This document shows, piece by piece, positions 32,869 to 42,307 of a DNA stretch of 64,000 bases. The stretch's first letter is position 1. Every line of letters begins with the position of its first letter. The notes beneath the pieces are model-generated. The model worked only from the letters and a program-made list of their open reading frames with translations, was not told the DNA's origin and did no database searches. Origin of the DNA: Sphaerisporangium siamense (GTDB lineage: Bacteria; Actinomycetota; Actinomycetes; Streptosporangiales; Streptosporangiaceae); assembly GCF_014205275.1 (NCBI RefSeq), contig NZ_JACHND010000001.1, positions 3,472,001-3,536,000 of the forward strand, given 5' to 3'. The position numbers and the translations under genes were made by a program.

Positions 32869-35001
32869 GTGACGACGTCGGTCCATCATGCCAAGAGCCG
32901 CCGGAAGATTTCCGTGAAGAGACGGCTCGCGCTCCTCTTCACCGCGATCGTGCTCGGGCCCGCCGGGCTCCTGACGGCCCAGGCCCCGGCCTCGGCCGCG
33001 CCGCCGCCCGTGCCCCCGAACCCCTGGCAGGCCGACCACTGGCCGCAGCGCCAGCCCTGGCAGGAGCAGGCGCCGTCGGCGCTGTTCAAGGGCAAGCCGG
33101 GCGGGCCCGCCGCGATCGACCCGCAGAACTGGAAGAACCCCGACCACATGACCTGGGCCGACTACAAGCCGGTCCCCGGAACGACGTGGGCGAACCCCGC
33201 CGCCAAGGGCTCCAAGCGGACGTTCAAGGGCGCGCTCGTCCTGCTGGACTACCCGAACCAGCCCTTCGTCGCCACCCAGCCCGCGCGTTCGACGGTCTTC
33301 GGCAACCCCAGCGTGGAGGCCCACGACGTCCCCCGCGACCAGGTCGCCAAGTTCTACAAGGACTTCCTCAACACGCCCAACACGCTGAACCGCGGGCACA
33401 CCATCCACGAGTACTGGATGGAGGACTCCGGCGGCCGGTACGGCGTCGACCTCACCTCGTTCGGCCCGTACAAGATGCCGGGCAAGTCCCACGAGTACGC
33501 CATGGAGTTCCAGGCGGGCACCGGATGTCCGGCGGGCGACACCTGTAACCGCAACATCCGCACCGACGGCCGCGCCGCCTGGGTCGGCGACGTCGGCGAG
33601 GAGACGGCCGGCGGATTCGACTTCATCTTCTACCTGAGCGCGGGCCAGGACGAGTCCTCCACCTGGCAGGAGTTCGGGTCGATGAAGTTCCCCACCAAGG
33701 AGGACGTCACCGACGAGTTCGGCCCGCCGGACCCGGGCCTGCCCAACTGGGCCAGGACCCGGTACGTCGAGTGGACCTCCTGGGCCTCCGGCTCCACCAT
33801 CTGGCCCAACGCCGGCGGCGGCTCCTCCACCCAGGCCGAGAGTTCCGGCATGAGCGTGTACGCCCACGAGTTCAGCCACATCCTCGGCATCGGCGACAAC
33901 TACAACAACCCGTTCGGCGTGCCGCCGCGCCGTGACTACTCCGGCCCCTGGGAGATGCTCAGCCGCGGCACCTTCAACGGCCCCGGCGGGCCGCACAGCC
34001 GCTGGGTGATCCCGCCCACCGGCGGCTCGGCCATGGGCGCCCAGCACATGCTCCGCAACAAGCTCAAGCTGGAGATTGTGGACGAGCGGAACATCCTGCG
34101 CCTGTCGCGCGAGGCGCTCGCCGAGTCCGGCCTGGTCGTCGCGCGGGTGACCGCCCGCGAGGTGCGGCCGGGCGACACCGGCCTGTCCGGCGTGAACATC
34201 GCCCTCGACAAGGACCGTGCCCCGGCGTGCGCGACCGCCACCGACCCGTACTGCGACGGCGGCGGCTACGACAACTACACGGTCGAGGTCGTGGACCGGA
34301 TCGGCGCCGACTCCTTCACCCCGGACTCCGGCGTGCTGCTGGCCAAGACCAAGGACAAGGACGACGCGCCGTTCGAGTGGGTCGTGGACGCCAACCCCCA
34401 GCACATCGGCATGACCGACTACGTGCTGCCCGACGGCACCAAGGTGCCCATCACGATCGGCGACTACCGCCAGCTCTCCGACGCGCTGTTCCACGCGGGC
34501 ACCGACTCCGGCAGCGAGTACGAGTACACCGACGAGGGCAACCGCCTGCGGTTCTACATCATCGACAAGCACCGCGACCGGCAGGGCCTGCTGTCCTACA
34601 CCGTGGCGGTCCGCTCCCTGGACGGCGCGGGGCCGCAGAAGCGCGGCGTGCGCGTGCTGCCGAGCGCCGCGGTCACCAAGGGCGGCGACTGGGTGGCCTG
34701 CGAGCTGCCGCTCACCAACACGGGCAGGGCCGCGGCCCCGCGCGGGCAGCACCCCGAGGACGTCGCCTCCTACCTGAAGTCCGACGTCTACCGGCTGTCG
34801 GCGGCCGTGGACGGCAAGGGCTGGACGGCCTGGCTGCCCAACAAGCTGACCGCCGTCGACTTCGGCAAGACCGCCTCCGTGGTGGTCTACGCGCAGCGGA
34901 CGCCGGGCGGCAACCACCTCGCCAAGGTGAACCTCACCGCCACCTCCGAGAGCGACCCGTCCAAGACGTCCACCGCCTCCTGCCGGCTGGTGAGCCTCTG
35001 A
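32869..35001 (+). CDS. Secreted immune inhibitor A-like M6 metallopeptidase
   Basis: A 710-residue exported protease. A basic N-terminus, hydrophobic core (LALLFTAIVLGPAGLLTA) and Ala-Ser-Ala-type cleavage site near residue 44 form a Sec signal. The zinc site HEFSHILGIGDNYNN (HExxHxxGxxD) is at about residue 335 and is characteristic of family M6. The first part includes a KRTFKGALVLLDYPNQPFVA strand typical of these peptidases, and the C-terminal 150 residues form a beta-rich domain (AKVNLTATSESDPSK). The GTG at 32869 follows GGAGGG. It should degrade extracellular protein; the natural substrate is unknown. Confidence 0.88.
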   Translation: MTTSVHHAKSRRKISVKRRLALLFTAIVLGPAGLLTAQAPASAAPPPVPPNPWQADHWPQRQPWQEQAPSALFKGKPGGPAAIDPQNWKNPDHMTWADYKPVPGTTWANPAAKGSKRTFKGALVLLDYPNQPFVATQPARSTVFGNPSVEAHDVPRDQVAKFYKDFLNTPNTLNRGHTIHEYWMEDSGGRYGVDLTSFGPYKMPGKSHEYAMEFQAGTGCPAGDTCNRNIRTDGRAAWVGDVGEETAGGFDFIFYLSAGQDESSTWQEFGSMKFPTKEDVTDEFGPPDPGLPNWARTRYVEWTSWASGSTIWPNAGGGSSTQAESSGMSVYAHEFSHILGIGDNYNNPFGVPPRRDYSGPWEMLSRGTFNGPGGPHSRWVIPPTGGSAMGAQHMLRNKLKLEIVDERNILRLSREALAESGLVVARVTAREVRPGDTGLSGVNIALDKDRAPACATATDPYCDGGGYDNYTVEVVDRIGADSFTPDSGVLLAKTKDKDDAPFEWVVDANPQHIGMTDYVLPDGTKVPITIGDYRQLSDALFHAGTDSGSEYEYTDEGNRLRFYIIDKHRDRQGLLSYTVAVRSLDGAGPQKRGVRVLPSAAVTKGGDWVACELPLTNTGRAAAPRGQHPEDVASYLKSDVYRLSAAVDGKGWTAWLPNKLTAVDFGKTASVVVYAQRTPGGNHLAKVNLTATSESDPSKTSTASCRLVSL

Positions 35002-35013
35002 CGCACCCGTGGC

Positions 35014-35040
35014 CGGGCAAGGGGCGGGCCCCCTTGCCCG
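35014..35040 (+). terminator. Terminator hairpin after the metallopeptidase gene
   Basis: CGGGCAAGGGG (35014-35024), loop CGGGC, CCCCTTGCCCG (35030-35040) form a perfect 11-bp stem starting 13 bp after the stop codon. There is no U-run, as is common for actinobacterial terminators. Confidence 0.8.
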
Positions 35041-35171
35041 ACCCCTGAACACGAACGGGCACTCTTTCCGGGCCGGCTCTCCCAGGTGATGATGGGACCG
35101 TTCTGGATCTTTCGCTCACAGACCGCGCCCGCCGGCCCCGGCGGGCGCGGGCGCGCGTTCAGGAGGCCGAC

Positions 35172-35750
35172 GTGGCGTACATCGAGTTGGGTAACGAGTC
35201 CCCGGGTGTCGGCGGGCTCATGGAGTACCGGCCCGAGACCGGCAGGAGCCTGAGCCGGCTGGCCGAGACCCTGCTCAGGGACGAGGAGACGATCTCCCAT
35301 CCGGACAACACGCTGACCCGCGGGGAGCGTGAGCTCATCGCCACCTACGTGTCCTCGCTGAACGCGTGCAAGTTCTGCTCCACCTCGCACGCCGCCTTCG
35401 CCGCCGCCCAGCTGCCCGGGGGCGCGCAGACGGTCGCCGACACCTGCGGCGACCTCGGGAGCGCCCCGGTGTCGGACAAGCTCAAGGCGCTGCTGCGCAT
35501 CGCCGGCGCCGTCCAGCAGAGCGGCAAGGCCGTGACCGCCGAGGACGTCGCCGCCGCCCGCGCGACCGGCGCCACCGACCTGGAGATCCACGACACCGTC
35601 CTCATCGCCGCCGCGTTCTGCATGTACAACCGCTACGTGGACGGCCTCGGCACCTGGGCCCCCGACGACCCCGCCGGGTACGAGCAGGCCGCCCGGCGCA
35701 TCGTCGCCGAGGGCTACATGAGCCGCTACGCCGAGACCGCCGGCGCCTGA
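35172..35750 (+). CDS. Carboxymuconolactone decarboxylase family (AhpD-like) protein
   Basis: A 192-residue helical protein. The redox pair and proton relay CKFCSTSHAAF near residue 64 match AhpD-like and peroxidase-related members, which use the two cysteines for peroxide reduction. ERELIATYVSSLNA precedes the motif as in the family. The GTG start at 35172 follows an AGGAGG site. It stands alone between a terminator and the pterin dehydratase gene. Confidence 0.85.
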   Translation: MAYIELGNESPGVGGLMEYRPETGRSLSRLAETLLRDEETISHPDNTLTRGERELIATYVSSLNACKFCSTSHAAFAAAQLPGGAQTVADTCGDLGSAPVSDKLKALLRIAGAVQQSGKAVTAEDVAAARATGATDLEIHDTVLIAAAFCMYNRYVDGLGTWAPDDPAGYEQAARRIVAEGYMSRYAETAGA

Positions 35751-35860
35751 CCTCCCGGGCCCTCCGGCCGGACGTCTCCGGCCGGAGGGCCCGTCGCGCG
35801 GACGGCAGGGTGGACGGCAGGGTGGACGACAAGGTCACCGGCCCGTGCGAGACTGGCCGC

Positions 35861-36154
35861 ATGGACAGGCTGGACGACGAGGCGATCACCACCCGGCTGG
35901 CCGAGGTGCCCGACTGGCGGCGCGAGGGCGACGAGATCCGGCGCACGATCACGGCGCCCGACTTCCGCACGGCCATCGCCATCGTCAACGACGTGGCCGA
36001 GCAGGCGGAGCACCTGAACCATCACCCCGACATCGACATCCGCTGGCGGCGGCTGCACCTGGCCCTCACCACCCACGACGCCGGGGGCCTGACCGAGACG
36101 GACTTCAAGCTCGCCGCGCGGATCGACGCCATCGCCGCCGACCACGGCGCCTGA
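35861..36154 (+). CDS. 4a-hydroxytetrahydrobiopterin dehydratase (PCD/DCoH)
   Basis: A 97-residue pterin-4a-carbinolamine dehydratase with the signature EHLNHHPDIDIRW, including the catalytic histidines, followed by LTTHDAGGLTETDFKLA. It recycles the pterin cofactor of aromatic amino acid hydroxylases or acts in molybdopterin or folate side routes; no hydroxylase gene is in the window. It ends convergently 44 bp from the GNAT gene. Confidence 0.88.
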   Translation: MDRLDDEAITTRLAEVPDWRREGDEIRRTITAPDFRTAIAIVNDVAEQAEHLNHHPDIDIRWRRLHLALTTHDAGGLTETDFKLAARIDAIAADHGA

Positions 36155-36198
36155 CCCGCGGGCGATCACGGTCGCCGGCCGGCCGCGCCGCCGGGGAC

Positions 36199-36714
36199 TC
36201 AGGCGGGCCCGTCGGGGGAGACGGTCTCGGTGCGGAACGGGCGAAGGCCGCGGCGGGTGTAGTTGGGCAGCGCGTTCGGGTGGTCGTTCGTGGAGGTGTG
36301 CAGCCAGACCCGCCGCACCGCGTCGGCCTCCAGCGGCTCCACCCGCCACGCCTGGGCGATGGCCAGCGTCAGGGCGTACCCGCCGAGGCCCTTGCCCACG
36401 AACTCGGGCAGCAGGCCGAACGTCGTGATCTCCACGTCGCCCCCGGGGTGGGGTTCGATGTCGGCGATGCCGGCGACCCGCGGGCCGTCCATGATCAGCC
36501 AGTACTGCCGCAGGGGGTGCGACAGCCAGTCCGACCACTCCTGCGGGGTCCTGGACGCGCTGCGCCAGCCATGAGGGGCGCCGATGCGCGCCTGCACGTC
36601 CGGGATCAGGGGCGAGTCGGCCGCCACGCGTTCGAGCCGCAGCCCCGCCACCGGAGGGGAGGGGCGGAGGTCATCCAGGCTGGTCATTTCCAGATAAGTA
36701 ATGACTTCTTCCAC
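36199..36714 (-). CDS. GNAT family N-acetyltransferase
   Basis: A 171-residue acetyltransferase. The acetyl-CoA loop is LLPEFVGKGLGGYALTLAI (Q/RxxGxG/A type), followed by VRRVWLHTSTNDHPNALPNY and RRGLRPFRTE, which fits the family's motifs A and B. The GTG at 36714 gives the typical beginning EEVITYLEMTS seen in actinobacterial relatives. Substrate unknown. Confidence 0.82.
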   Translation of the reverse strand: MEEVITYLEMTSLDDLRPSPPVAGLRLERVAADSPLIPDVQARIGAPHGWRSASRTPQEWSDWLSHPLRQYWLIMDGPRVAGIADIEPHPGGDVEITTFGLLPEFVGKGLGGYALTLAIAQAWRVEPLEADAVRRVWLHTSTNDHPNALPNYTRRGLRPFRTETVSPDGPA

Positions 36715-36839
36715 ACCGTGCAGGCTATTCGCGCCGTCGGCCGGGTGGAGGGCGAGCGCCGGCCGCGTGAGGGGTTGGGCCCGTCATCGGCTGGGGAGAA
36801 CGGGCCCCGACGCGGCCAGCGGGGAGGGGCGGGCCGGAC

Positions 36840-37619
36840 CTAGGTCCGCGCGCGCCCGTCGGACGAGGGCGGCGTGAGCGACAGGTCGAGCTGCTCCTTG
36901 GCCACGCTCACGGCCGCGTCCAGGTACGACAGCGTCGCCTGGGCGATCGTGGCCTTCTCATGGGGGGAGAGAGCGCGGCCGGGGGCCAGCGCGCGGTGCA
37001 GGGTGTCGGCCAGGAGCTGGGCCATCCTCTCCTCCGGCAGGCGGTGGTCCACGGGCATGTGCGGCGGAGCGAGGAAGAACCCGTACAGCGTGGCGCCGAT
37101 GACGTTGGCCTGGTCCAGCAGGGACAGGTCCGTGCGGACCGCCTGCTGCCCGCGCAGCATGCGCAGGTACGCCTCGGCCAGCGAGCGCATGCCCTCGGCG
37201 ACCCGGGTCTCGGGCCTCTGGTGGATCAGCTTGCCGAGCACGGTCACGTCACCGAGCAGCACCGCCTTCACCAGAGGCCGCCGGGTCAGGCCCAGCGCCA
37301 GGTGGTGGAAGAGCTCCCGGACGCTCACGCCGCCGGGACGCCGGGCGAGCCCGTCGCGGACCTGCTCCAGCAGCCGGACCCGGTCGCGGCGCAGGAGCGC
37401 GGTGAAGAGCTCCTCGCGCGATTTCCAGTGCAGATAGATCGTCCCCTTGGCCACGCCCGCCGAGCGCGCCACGTCGTCGATCGTGGTCTTGTCGTAACCC
37501 CAGCGCAGGAGCAGTTCGCCGGCGGTGTCCAAGATCCGGTGGGCTCTCTCCTGGCGCGTGTGCGCGTCCTGCCTGCGCACGCGGGCTTCCATGTCGGGAG
37601 TCGTCATGACCTCACTCAT
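36840..37619 (-). CDS. TetR family transcriptional regulator
   Basis: A 259-residue repressor-type protein with a TetR helix-turn-helix at about residues 25-75 (RILDTAGELLLRWGYDKTTI, VAKGTIYLHWKSREELF). The ligand-binding part is long, helical and without recognisable specificity. It has no obvious partner gene: both neighbours run on their own, with a 236-bp gap on its upstream side where its operator may lie. Confidence 0.85.
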   Translation of the reverse strand: MSEVMTTPDMEARVRRQDAHTRQERAHRILDTAGELLLRWGYDKTTIDDVARSAGVAKGTIYLHWKSREELFTALLRRDRVRLLEQVRDGLARRPGGVSVRELFHHLALGLTRRPLVKAVLLGDVTVLGKLIHQRPETRVAEGMRSLAEAYLRMLRGQQAVRTDLSLLDQANVIGATLYGFFLAPPHMPVDHRLPEERMAQLLADTLHRALAPGRALSPHEKATIAQATLSYLDAAVSVAKEQLDLSLTPPSSDGRART

Positions 37620-37855
37620 TCTCTCGTGACCCGGGCGTCGAGCCCGGTCATGCGGACGTGGTGGACACGAGCGCCCGGCGGAAGGAGCCCCCGGTGGGAT
37701 TCGCCCCTGGACGCACGTGTCTTATTCGTCCCAAGAGGGTGGTTCTGATTGCCGTTGACGAGAAAAGTTCATGGATACTCTGGGCCACTCTCGTCCACGC
37801 GGCGTGACGGCCTGTGCCCGTGGCGTCCGCGTGGTGGCCCGGGGTTCTGCCGGGG

Positions 37856-38707
37856 TCAGGCGAAGAGGTCGGGCGGGGGGACGGGGGCGACGACCGCGTC
37901 GCCGTCCTTGATGGGCGGGGCGCCGGCGACGAACTTCACCAGATCGTCCTCGGCGACGCACCGGGCCTGGGTGAGCCCTCCCGCGGCGCGGCGCGTCAGT
38001 GAGGCGATGTGCAGGGGAGCGCGGGAGGCGGCGACGATCAGGTTGCCGAACCTGCGCCCCCGCAGGACGCCGGGCTCGGCGAGCAGCGCGACGTGGCGGA
38101 AGGTGCCCTGGACGGTCGCGACGACGCGGCGCGCGAACGGCAGCCCCTTGCCGTCGGCGAGGTTGACCAGCAGGACGCCCGGGTCCTTCAGCACGCGCGC
38201 GATGTCGCCCATGTACTCGGCCGTCGCCAGGTCCAGCGGCATGACGGCCCCGGTGAAGGCGTCCAGCACGAACAGGTCCGCCGAGGCGTCCCGCAGCCCC
38301 GCGGCGCCGGAGCGCCCGTCGGCGACGCGCACCTTCAGCGCGGGCACCGACCTCAGCCGCAGATGGTCCCGGACGAGCCGCACCAGCGCGGCGTCCGGCT
38401 CGATCACGATGTGCCGGGAGCCCGGCCGGGTCGCGGCCACGTACCGGGGCAGCGTGCAGGCGCCCGCGCCCACGTGGACGACGTCGAGCGGCCCCTCGTC
38501 GAGCACGTCGATGACGTCGGCCATCAGCCGGACGTACTCGAACTCCAGGTACGTCGGGTCGTCCAGGTCCACGTACGACTGCGGCACACCGCCCATGCTC
38601 AGCAGCCACCCGCTCGGCCGGTCGAGGTCGCGCAGCAACTCGACCTCGCCCGAGTCCACCGTGTAGCGGCCGGGGGCGGGGCTCGGCTCGGACTTGCGCT
38701 TGCCCAC
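37856..38707 (-). CDS. Spermidine synthase-like methyltransferase-fold protein
   Basis: A 283-residue protein of the spermidine synthase-like family common in actinobacteria: SGWLLSMGGVPQSYVDLDDP, then the cofactor motif VVHVGAGACTLPRYVAATRP and DLFVLDAFTGAVMPLDLATA. The aminopropyl-donor aspartates are only partly matched, so true spermidine synthase activity is doubtful. The GTG at 38707 has GGGAG 5 bp before it. It is transcribed away from the degraded penicillin-binding protein, with 63 bp between the starts. Confidence 0.8.
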   Translation of the reverse strand: MGKRKSEPSPAPGRYTVDSGEVELLRDLDRPSGWLLSMGGVPQSYVDLDDPTYLEFEYVRLMADVIDVLDEGPLDVVHVGAGACTLPRYVAATRPGSRHIVIEPDAALVRLVRDHLRLRSVPALKVRVADGRSGAAGLRDASADLFVLDAFTGAVMPLDLATAEYMGDIARVLKDPGVLLVNLADGKGLPFARRVVATVQGTFRHVALLAEPGVLRGRRFGNLIVAASRAPLHIASLTRRAAGGLTQARCVAEDDLVKFVAGAPPIKDGDAVVAPVPPPDLFA

Positions 38708-38770
38708 ACGGTCTCCCACGGGTTCTGGTATATCCGGATGTGCCATACCCGGCACCCATGGGAGAACCGT

Positions 38771-40132
38771 ATGCGCCGCCGAGGACTGCTCGCTCTCGTC
38801 GTGTTCTGCGCGATGCTCCTGGCCGCCGGGCTCGCCGCCGTCATCACCGACGCCCGCCGCGTCACCGGCGGCCCCGAGGCGACCGGCAGGGCCTACCTCG
38901 ACGCCTGGGCCGCCGAGAACCTCGCCGAGATGCGCGGGCTGGTCGCCTTCCCGCCCGCGAACTTCCTGGAGGCGCACCGGCGGTTCGACGCCGACCTCCA
39001 GGTCCTGTCGGTCAAGCTGACGCCCGGGGCCGTCGTGGCCCGCGGCGAGTGGGCCGCCGACCTGCCCTTCCAGGGGGTGCGGCGGATCAGGGAGCTCGGC
39101 GAGTGGAAGTTCTCCTCGGTGCTGCGCCTGGCCGTCAGGGACGGCGCGTGGAAGGTCGTCTGGACGCCCGCGACGCTCCTGCCCGGCGTCGCCGCCGACG
39201 AGCGCCTGCGCCTGGCGAAGGTCTCCGTGCCCGGCACCGAGCTGCTGACCCGGCAGGGCAGGCCCCTGCCGCACGACAGCGGCGCCAAGGCGTACTTCGA
39301 CGGCCTGGCGCACCGGGTGGACCGGGCCGAGGAGGACCCGGCGTCGGGCTGGGCCGTCGAGGCGGTCTCCGCGCGGACCGGGGCGTCCCGGAGCCTGGTG
39401 GTGTTCCGCCCGCCCACGCACCGCACCCTGCGCACGACCGTGGACTGGTGGACGCAGGCCGCTGCGGCCCGGGCCCTGGACGGCCTCGCCGGCCCGGCCG
39501 CGATCGTCGCGGTGCGCCCGTCCACGGGCGAGGTGCTGGCCGTGGCGGACCGCCTGCCGGGCCTCGGCGCCTTCTTCACGGCCTACCCGGCGACGTTCGC
39601 CCGCCTGGCGGTCGAGCGGCTCAAGGGCGGCGGGCTGCGGCGCGCGGCGGCGGGCCTCGGGTTCGGCGGAGCCCTGACCTCCGGCTTCGGCGGGGTCTGC
39701 GGCACCGTGCGCGCGGCAGGGAACGCCGGCGCGCCGGCCGTGGACGCCGCCGGCCGCGACTCGGTGACCGCCACCCCCGTGTGCATGGCGCTGGTCGCCG
39801 CGGCCGTCCAGAACGGCGCCTGGCGCCCGCCGCGGCTGATGTCGGAGCGCGCGGTCGGTCGCCTGGAGACGGCCCGCGTTCCCGCGCCGCGGCGGCTGCC
39901 CGCCAAGCCGGCCGCGTGGCTGCGGCGGATGATGGCGGTGGCCGGGACCACCGCCGGCCTGCCTGCGGGCGTGGCCGGCACGGCGGGCACGGCTCCGGCG
40001 GAGTCGGGCGCCGACCACGCCTGGTGCGTGGGCTACCGGGACGATCTGGCGTTCGCGGTGTTCGTCGAGAACGGCGGCACGGGCGCGGCGAGCGCCGTCC
40101 CGGCCGCCGTACGCTTCCTGGACGCCCTCTGA
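38771..40132 (+). CDS. Penicillin-binding protein-like protein with degraded catalytic motifs
   Basis: A 453-residue exported or membrane-anchored protein (RRRGLLALVVFCAMLLAAGL as an N-terminal anchor). Residues 38-145 form an NTF2-like MecA_N domain (GRAYLDAWAAENLAEMRGLV). The rest follows the layout of class B transpeptidases, but the active site is lost: the SxxK tetrad reads ATFA (AYPATFARL), no SxN is visible, and the KTG box reads AGTAGTAPAE before HAWCVGYRDD. The downstream TPVCMALVAAAVQNGAWRPP block is kept. It is therefore likely a non-catalytic scaffold or sensor for cell-wall synthesis. Confidence 0.78.
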   Translation: MRRRGLLALVVFCAMLLAAGLAAVITDARRVTGGPEATGRAYLDAWAAENLAEMRGLVAFPPANFLEAHRRFDADLQVLSVKLTPGAVVARGEWAADLPFQGVRRIRELGEWKFSSVLRLAVRDGAWKVVWTPATLLPGVAADERLRLAKVSVPGTELLTRQGRPLPHDSGAKAYFDGLAHRVDRAEEDPASGWAVEAVSARTGASRSLVVFRPPTHRTLRTTVDWWTQAAAARALDGLAGPAAIVAVRPSTGEVLAVADRLPGLGAFFTAYPATFARLAVERLKGGGLRRAAAGLGFGGALTSGFGGVCGTVRAAGNAGAPAVDAAGRDSVTATPVCMALVAAAVQNGAWRPPRLMSERAVGRLETARVPAPRRLPAKPAAWLRRMMAVAGTTAGLPAGVAGTAGTAPAESGADHAWCVGYRDDLAFAVFVENGGTGAASAVPAAVRFLDAL

Positions 40133-40136
40133 GGGC

Positions 40137-41342
40137 TCAGCCGGTCACGGCCTCCCGCGACAGGCGCCGCTCGGCCAGTTCGGCGTACAGGGCCGCGCCG
40201 TCGGCGAGCACGGCGTCGTCGAAGGCCGCCTCGGGGGAGTGGTTGTAGGCGGCGCGGGCCGGGTCGACCCCGGCGGGGCACGCGCCGAGGGCGATGAACG
40301 CCGACGGCACCTGGTCGCAGACGAACGAGAAGTCCTCCGCCCCGGTGAAGGGCTGCGGGGCCGTGATGTAGCGGTGTTCGTCGAAGACCTCGCGCACGGT
40401 GTCGCCGACGAAGGCGGCCTCGCCCCGGTCGTTGACGGTCACCGGGTAGCTGACGTCGTAGTGGGCGTCGACGGTCAGCCCGTGCGCGGCGCCGATGCCG
40501 TGCAGCAGCGTCAGGATGCGCTCCTGGACGCGGGTGTGCGCCTCGGCGGAGAACGACCGCACCGTCGCCTCGAACCGGGCCTCCTCGGGGATGATGTTGT
40601 CCGCCGTCCCGGCGTGGAAGCTGCCCACCGTGACGACCACGGGGTCGAAGACGTCGAAGCCGCGGGTCACCATCGTCTGCAGCGCGGTGACCATCTCGCA
40701 CGCCGCCGGGATCGGGTCGCTCGCGCGGTGCGGCGTGGAGCCGTGCCCGCCCGCGCCGCGCACGGTGACGATGAGACGGTCGGCCGCGGCCATGATGGGG
40801 CCGGCGCGGCTGACGAACGTGCCCTGCGGGATCACCGAGCTGATGACGTGCAGCGCGTAGGCGGCGACGGGACGGTGCCCGGCGGCGTCCAGCACGCCCT
40901 CGTCGATCATGATCTTGGCGCCGCCCGCGCCCTCTTCACCCGGCTGGAACATGAACACCACGTCCCCGGCGAGACGGTCGCGCCGGGCGGCGAGCAGGTG
41001 GGCCGCTCCGGCGAGCATCGTGGTGTGCAGGTCGTGCCCACAGGCGTGCATGCGCCCGGGCGTCTCGGAGACCACGGCGGACCCGCCGCGCTCGGTCACC
41101 GGCAGGGCGTCCATGTCCCCGCGCAGCAGGACCGCCGGACCCGGCCGCGCGCCGCGCAGCACGGCCGTGACCGAGCTGAGGCCCTTGCCCGTGGAGACCG
41201 TGAGGGGAAGCCCCGCGAGCGCGGCGAGCACCTTCTCCTGTGTCCTCGGCAGGTCCAGCCCGAGTTCGGGCTCCCGGTGCAGCGCGTGGCGCAGGCGGAT
41301 CAGCTCGTCGCCGATGTCGTGGGCGGCTTCGCGAAGTGACAC
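40137..41342 (-). CDS. M20 family metallopeptidase / amidohydrolase
   Basis: A 401-residue two-zinc amidohydrolase of the IAA-amino acid hydrolase/hippurate hydrolase type: RGDMDALPVTE, HACGHDLHTTMLAGAAHLL, FMFQPGEEGAGGAKIMIDEG and the lid-domain histidine in ALHVISSVIPQG, ending FTGAEDFSFV. It hydrolyses N-acyl amino acids or similar amides. The GTG at 41342 has a strong AGGAGGAG site. Its 3' end almost meets that of the penicillin-binding-like gene. Confidence 0.88.
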   Translation of the reverse strand: MSLREAAHDIGDELIRLRHALHREPELGLDLPRTQEKVLAALAGLPLTVSTGKGLSSVTAVLRGARPGPAVLLRGDMDALPVTERGGSAVVSETPGRMHACGHDLHTTMLAGAAHLLAARRDRLAGDVVFMFQPGEEGAGGAKIMIDEGVLDAAGHRPVAAYALHVISSVIPQGTFVSRAGPIMAAADRLIVTVRGAGGHGSTPHRASDPIPAACEMVTALQTMVTRGFDVFDPVVVTVGSFHAGTADNIIPEEARFEATVRSFSAEAHTRVQERILTLLHGIGAAHGLTVDAHYDVSYPVTVNDRGEAAFVGDTVREVFDEHRYITAPQPFTGAEDFSFVCDQVPSAFIALGACPAGVDPARAAYNHSPEAAFDDAVLADGAALYAELAERRLSREAVTG

Positions 41343-41599
41343 CGCGTCTCCTCCTCGGGTCTTGTGCCAGACATGTCCCCGCGTCGCCCGCGCGTGTAAA
41401 CGACGCTCAAACGATATGCCGTTGCTTGACGCGCGGTGGGGTGCTTTTGACCGCTCCTTGGGCTGCTATCGCCACCTTTCCGGATAGTACGGAAACGTGG
41501 TGATGGAGGGAAACATCTCGGGATTTGCGGCATCGAAGGGTGCGTGTCCTTCTCACCAGGGCCGGGCGCTGTGACCGAGGTTCGAGTACGGAGGACGAA

Positions 41600-42196
41600 A
41601 TGCGTGACATCGGCGACCACGAGGTCGTGGGAACGAGGAGCCGCCTCGCCTGGTGGATGCTCGTCGTGCGCGGGATCTGCGCGGTGGTGTTCGGCGTGCT
41701 GGCCGTCATCTGGCCGTTGATCACGCTGCTGACGCTGGTGGTGCTCTTCGGCGCCTTCGCGGTCGTCAGCGGGGTCCTCACCCTCGGCCACGCCTTCCGC
41801 GGCGACCATCCCCGCGACTCGCGGACCTGGATGGTCGTCTCCGGCGTGCTGAGCATCCTCGCGGGCCTCATCGCCTGGTTCTGGCCCGCCATCACGGCGT
41901 TGGCGCTGCTCCTGCTGATCGCCGTCTACGCGGTCGTCATCGGCGTGGCGGAGATCGTCGCCGCGGTCCGGCGCCGCAGGGCGGGCGACGCCGAGTGGTC
42001 GTACCTGGGGAGCGGCGTGCTCGCGGTGATCTTCGGAATCCTGCTCTTCATCTGGCCCGCCACGGGCGCGCTGGCGGTGACCTGGCTGATCGGCCTGTTC
42101 GCGATCGCGTACGGCATCGCGCTGCTGGTGCTGGCCTACCGGATCAGGGATGTCGGCCACCGCGGGGCCGAGGGCACGGCCGCCCACGCGATGTAG
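41600..42196 (+). CDS. HdeD/DUF308 family membrane protein
   Basis: A 198-residue protein with six hydrophobic helices in three pairs (LVVRGICAVVFGVLAVIWPL; WMVVSGVLSILAGLIAWFWP; GSGVLAVIFGILLFIWPATG), each with the WP turn typical of the DUF308/HdeD family. HdeD takes part in acid resistance in enterobacteria; the actinobacterial role is unknown. The ATG at 41600 follows GGAGG. A short repeat TTTCCG/CGGAAA (41477-41495) lies in the 257-bp upstream gap. Confidence 0.82.
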   Translation: MRDIGDHEVVGTRSRLAWWMLVVRGICAVVFGVLAVIWPLITLLTLVVLFGAFAVVSGVLTLGHAFRGDHPRDSRTWMVVSGVLSILAGLIAWFWPAITALALLLLIAVYAVVIGVAEIVAAVRRRRAGDAEWSYLGSGVLAVIFGILLFIWPATGALAVTWLIGLFAIAYGIALLVLAYRIRDVGHRGAEGTAAHAM

Positions 42197-42307
42197 CGCA
42201 CGCCGAAAATCTTTCTGGATATATCGAGTACGCCGGAAAGTATTCACATATTCACGGTCTCCTGAGGGAATAGTGGAATCACAGCCACCTTCGACCCAGG
42301 AGAGCAC

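Noticed and set aside
38712..38765. Inverted repeat TCTCCCA/TGGGAGA between the spermidine-synthase-like and PBP-like genes
   Set aside because: The arms are simply the two divergent Shine-Dalgarno sequences (GGGAG on each strand), so symmetry is expected.
38771..40132. Functional class B penicillin-binding protein
   Set aside because: SxxK and KTG are both replaced, so transpeptidase activity is not supported.
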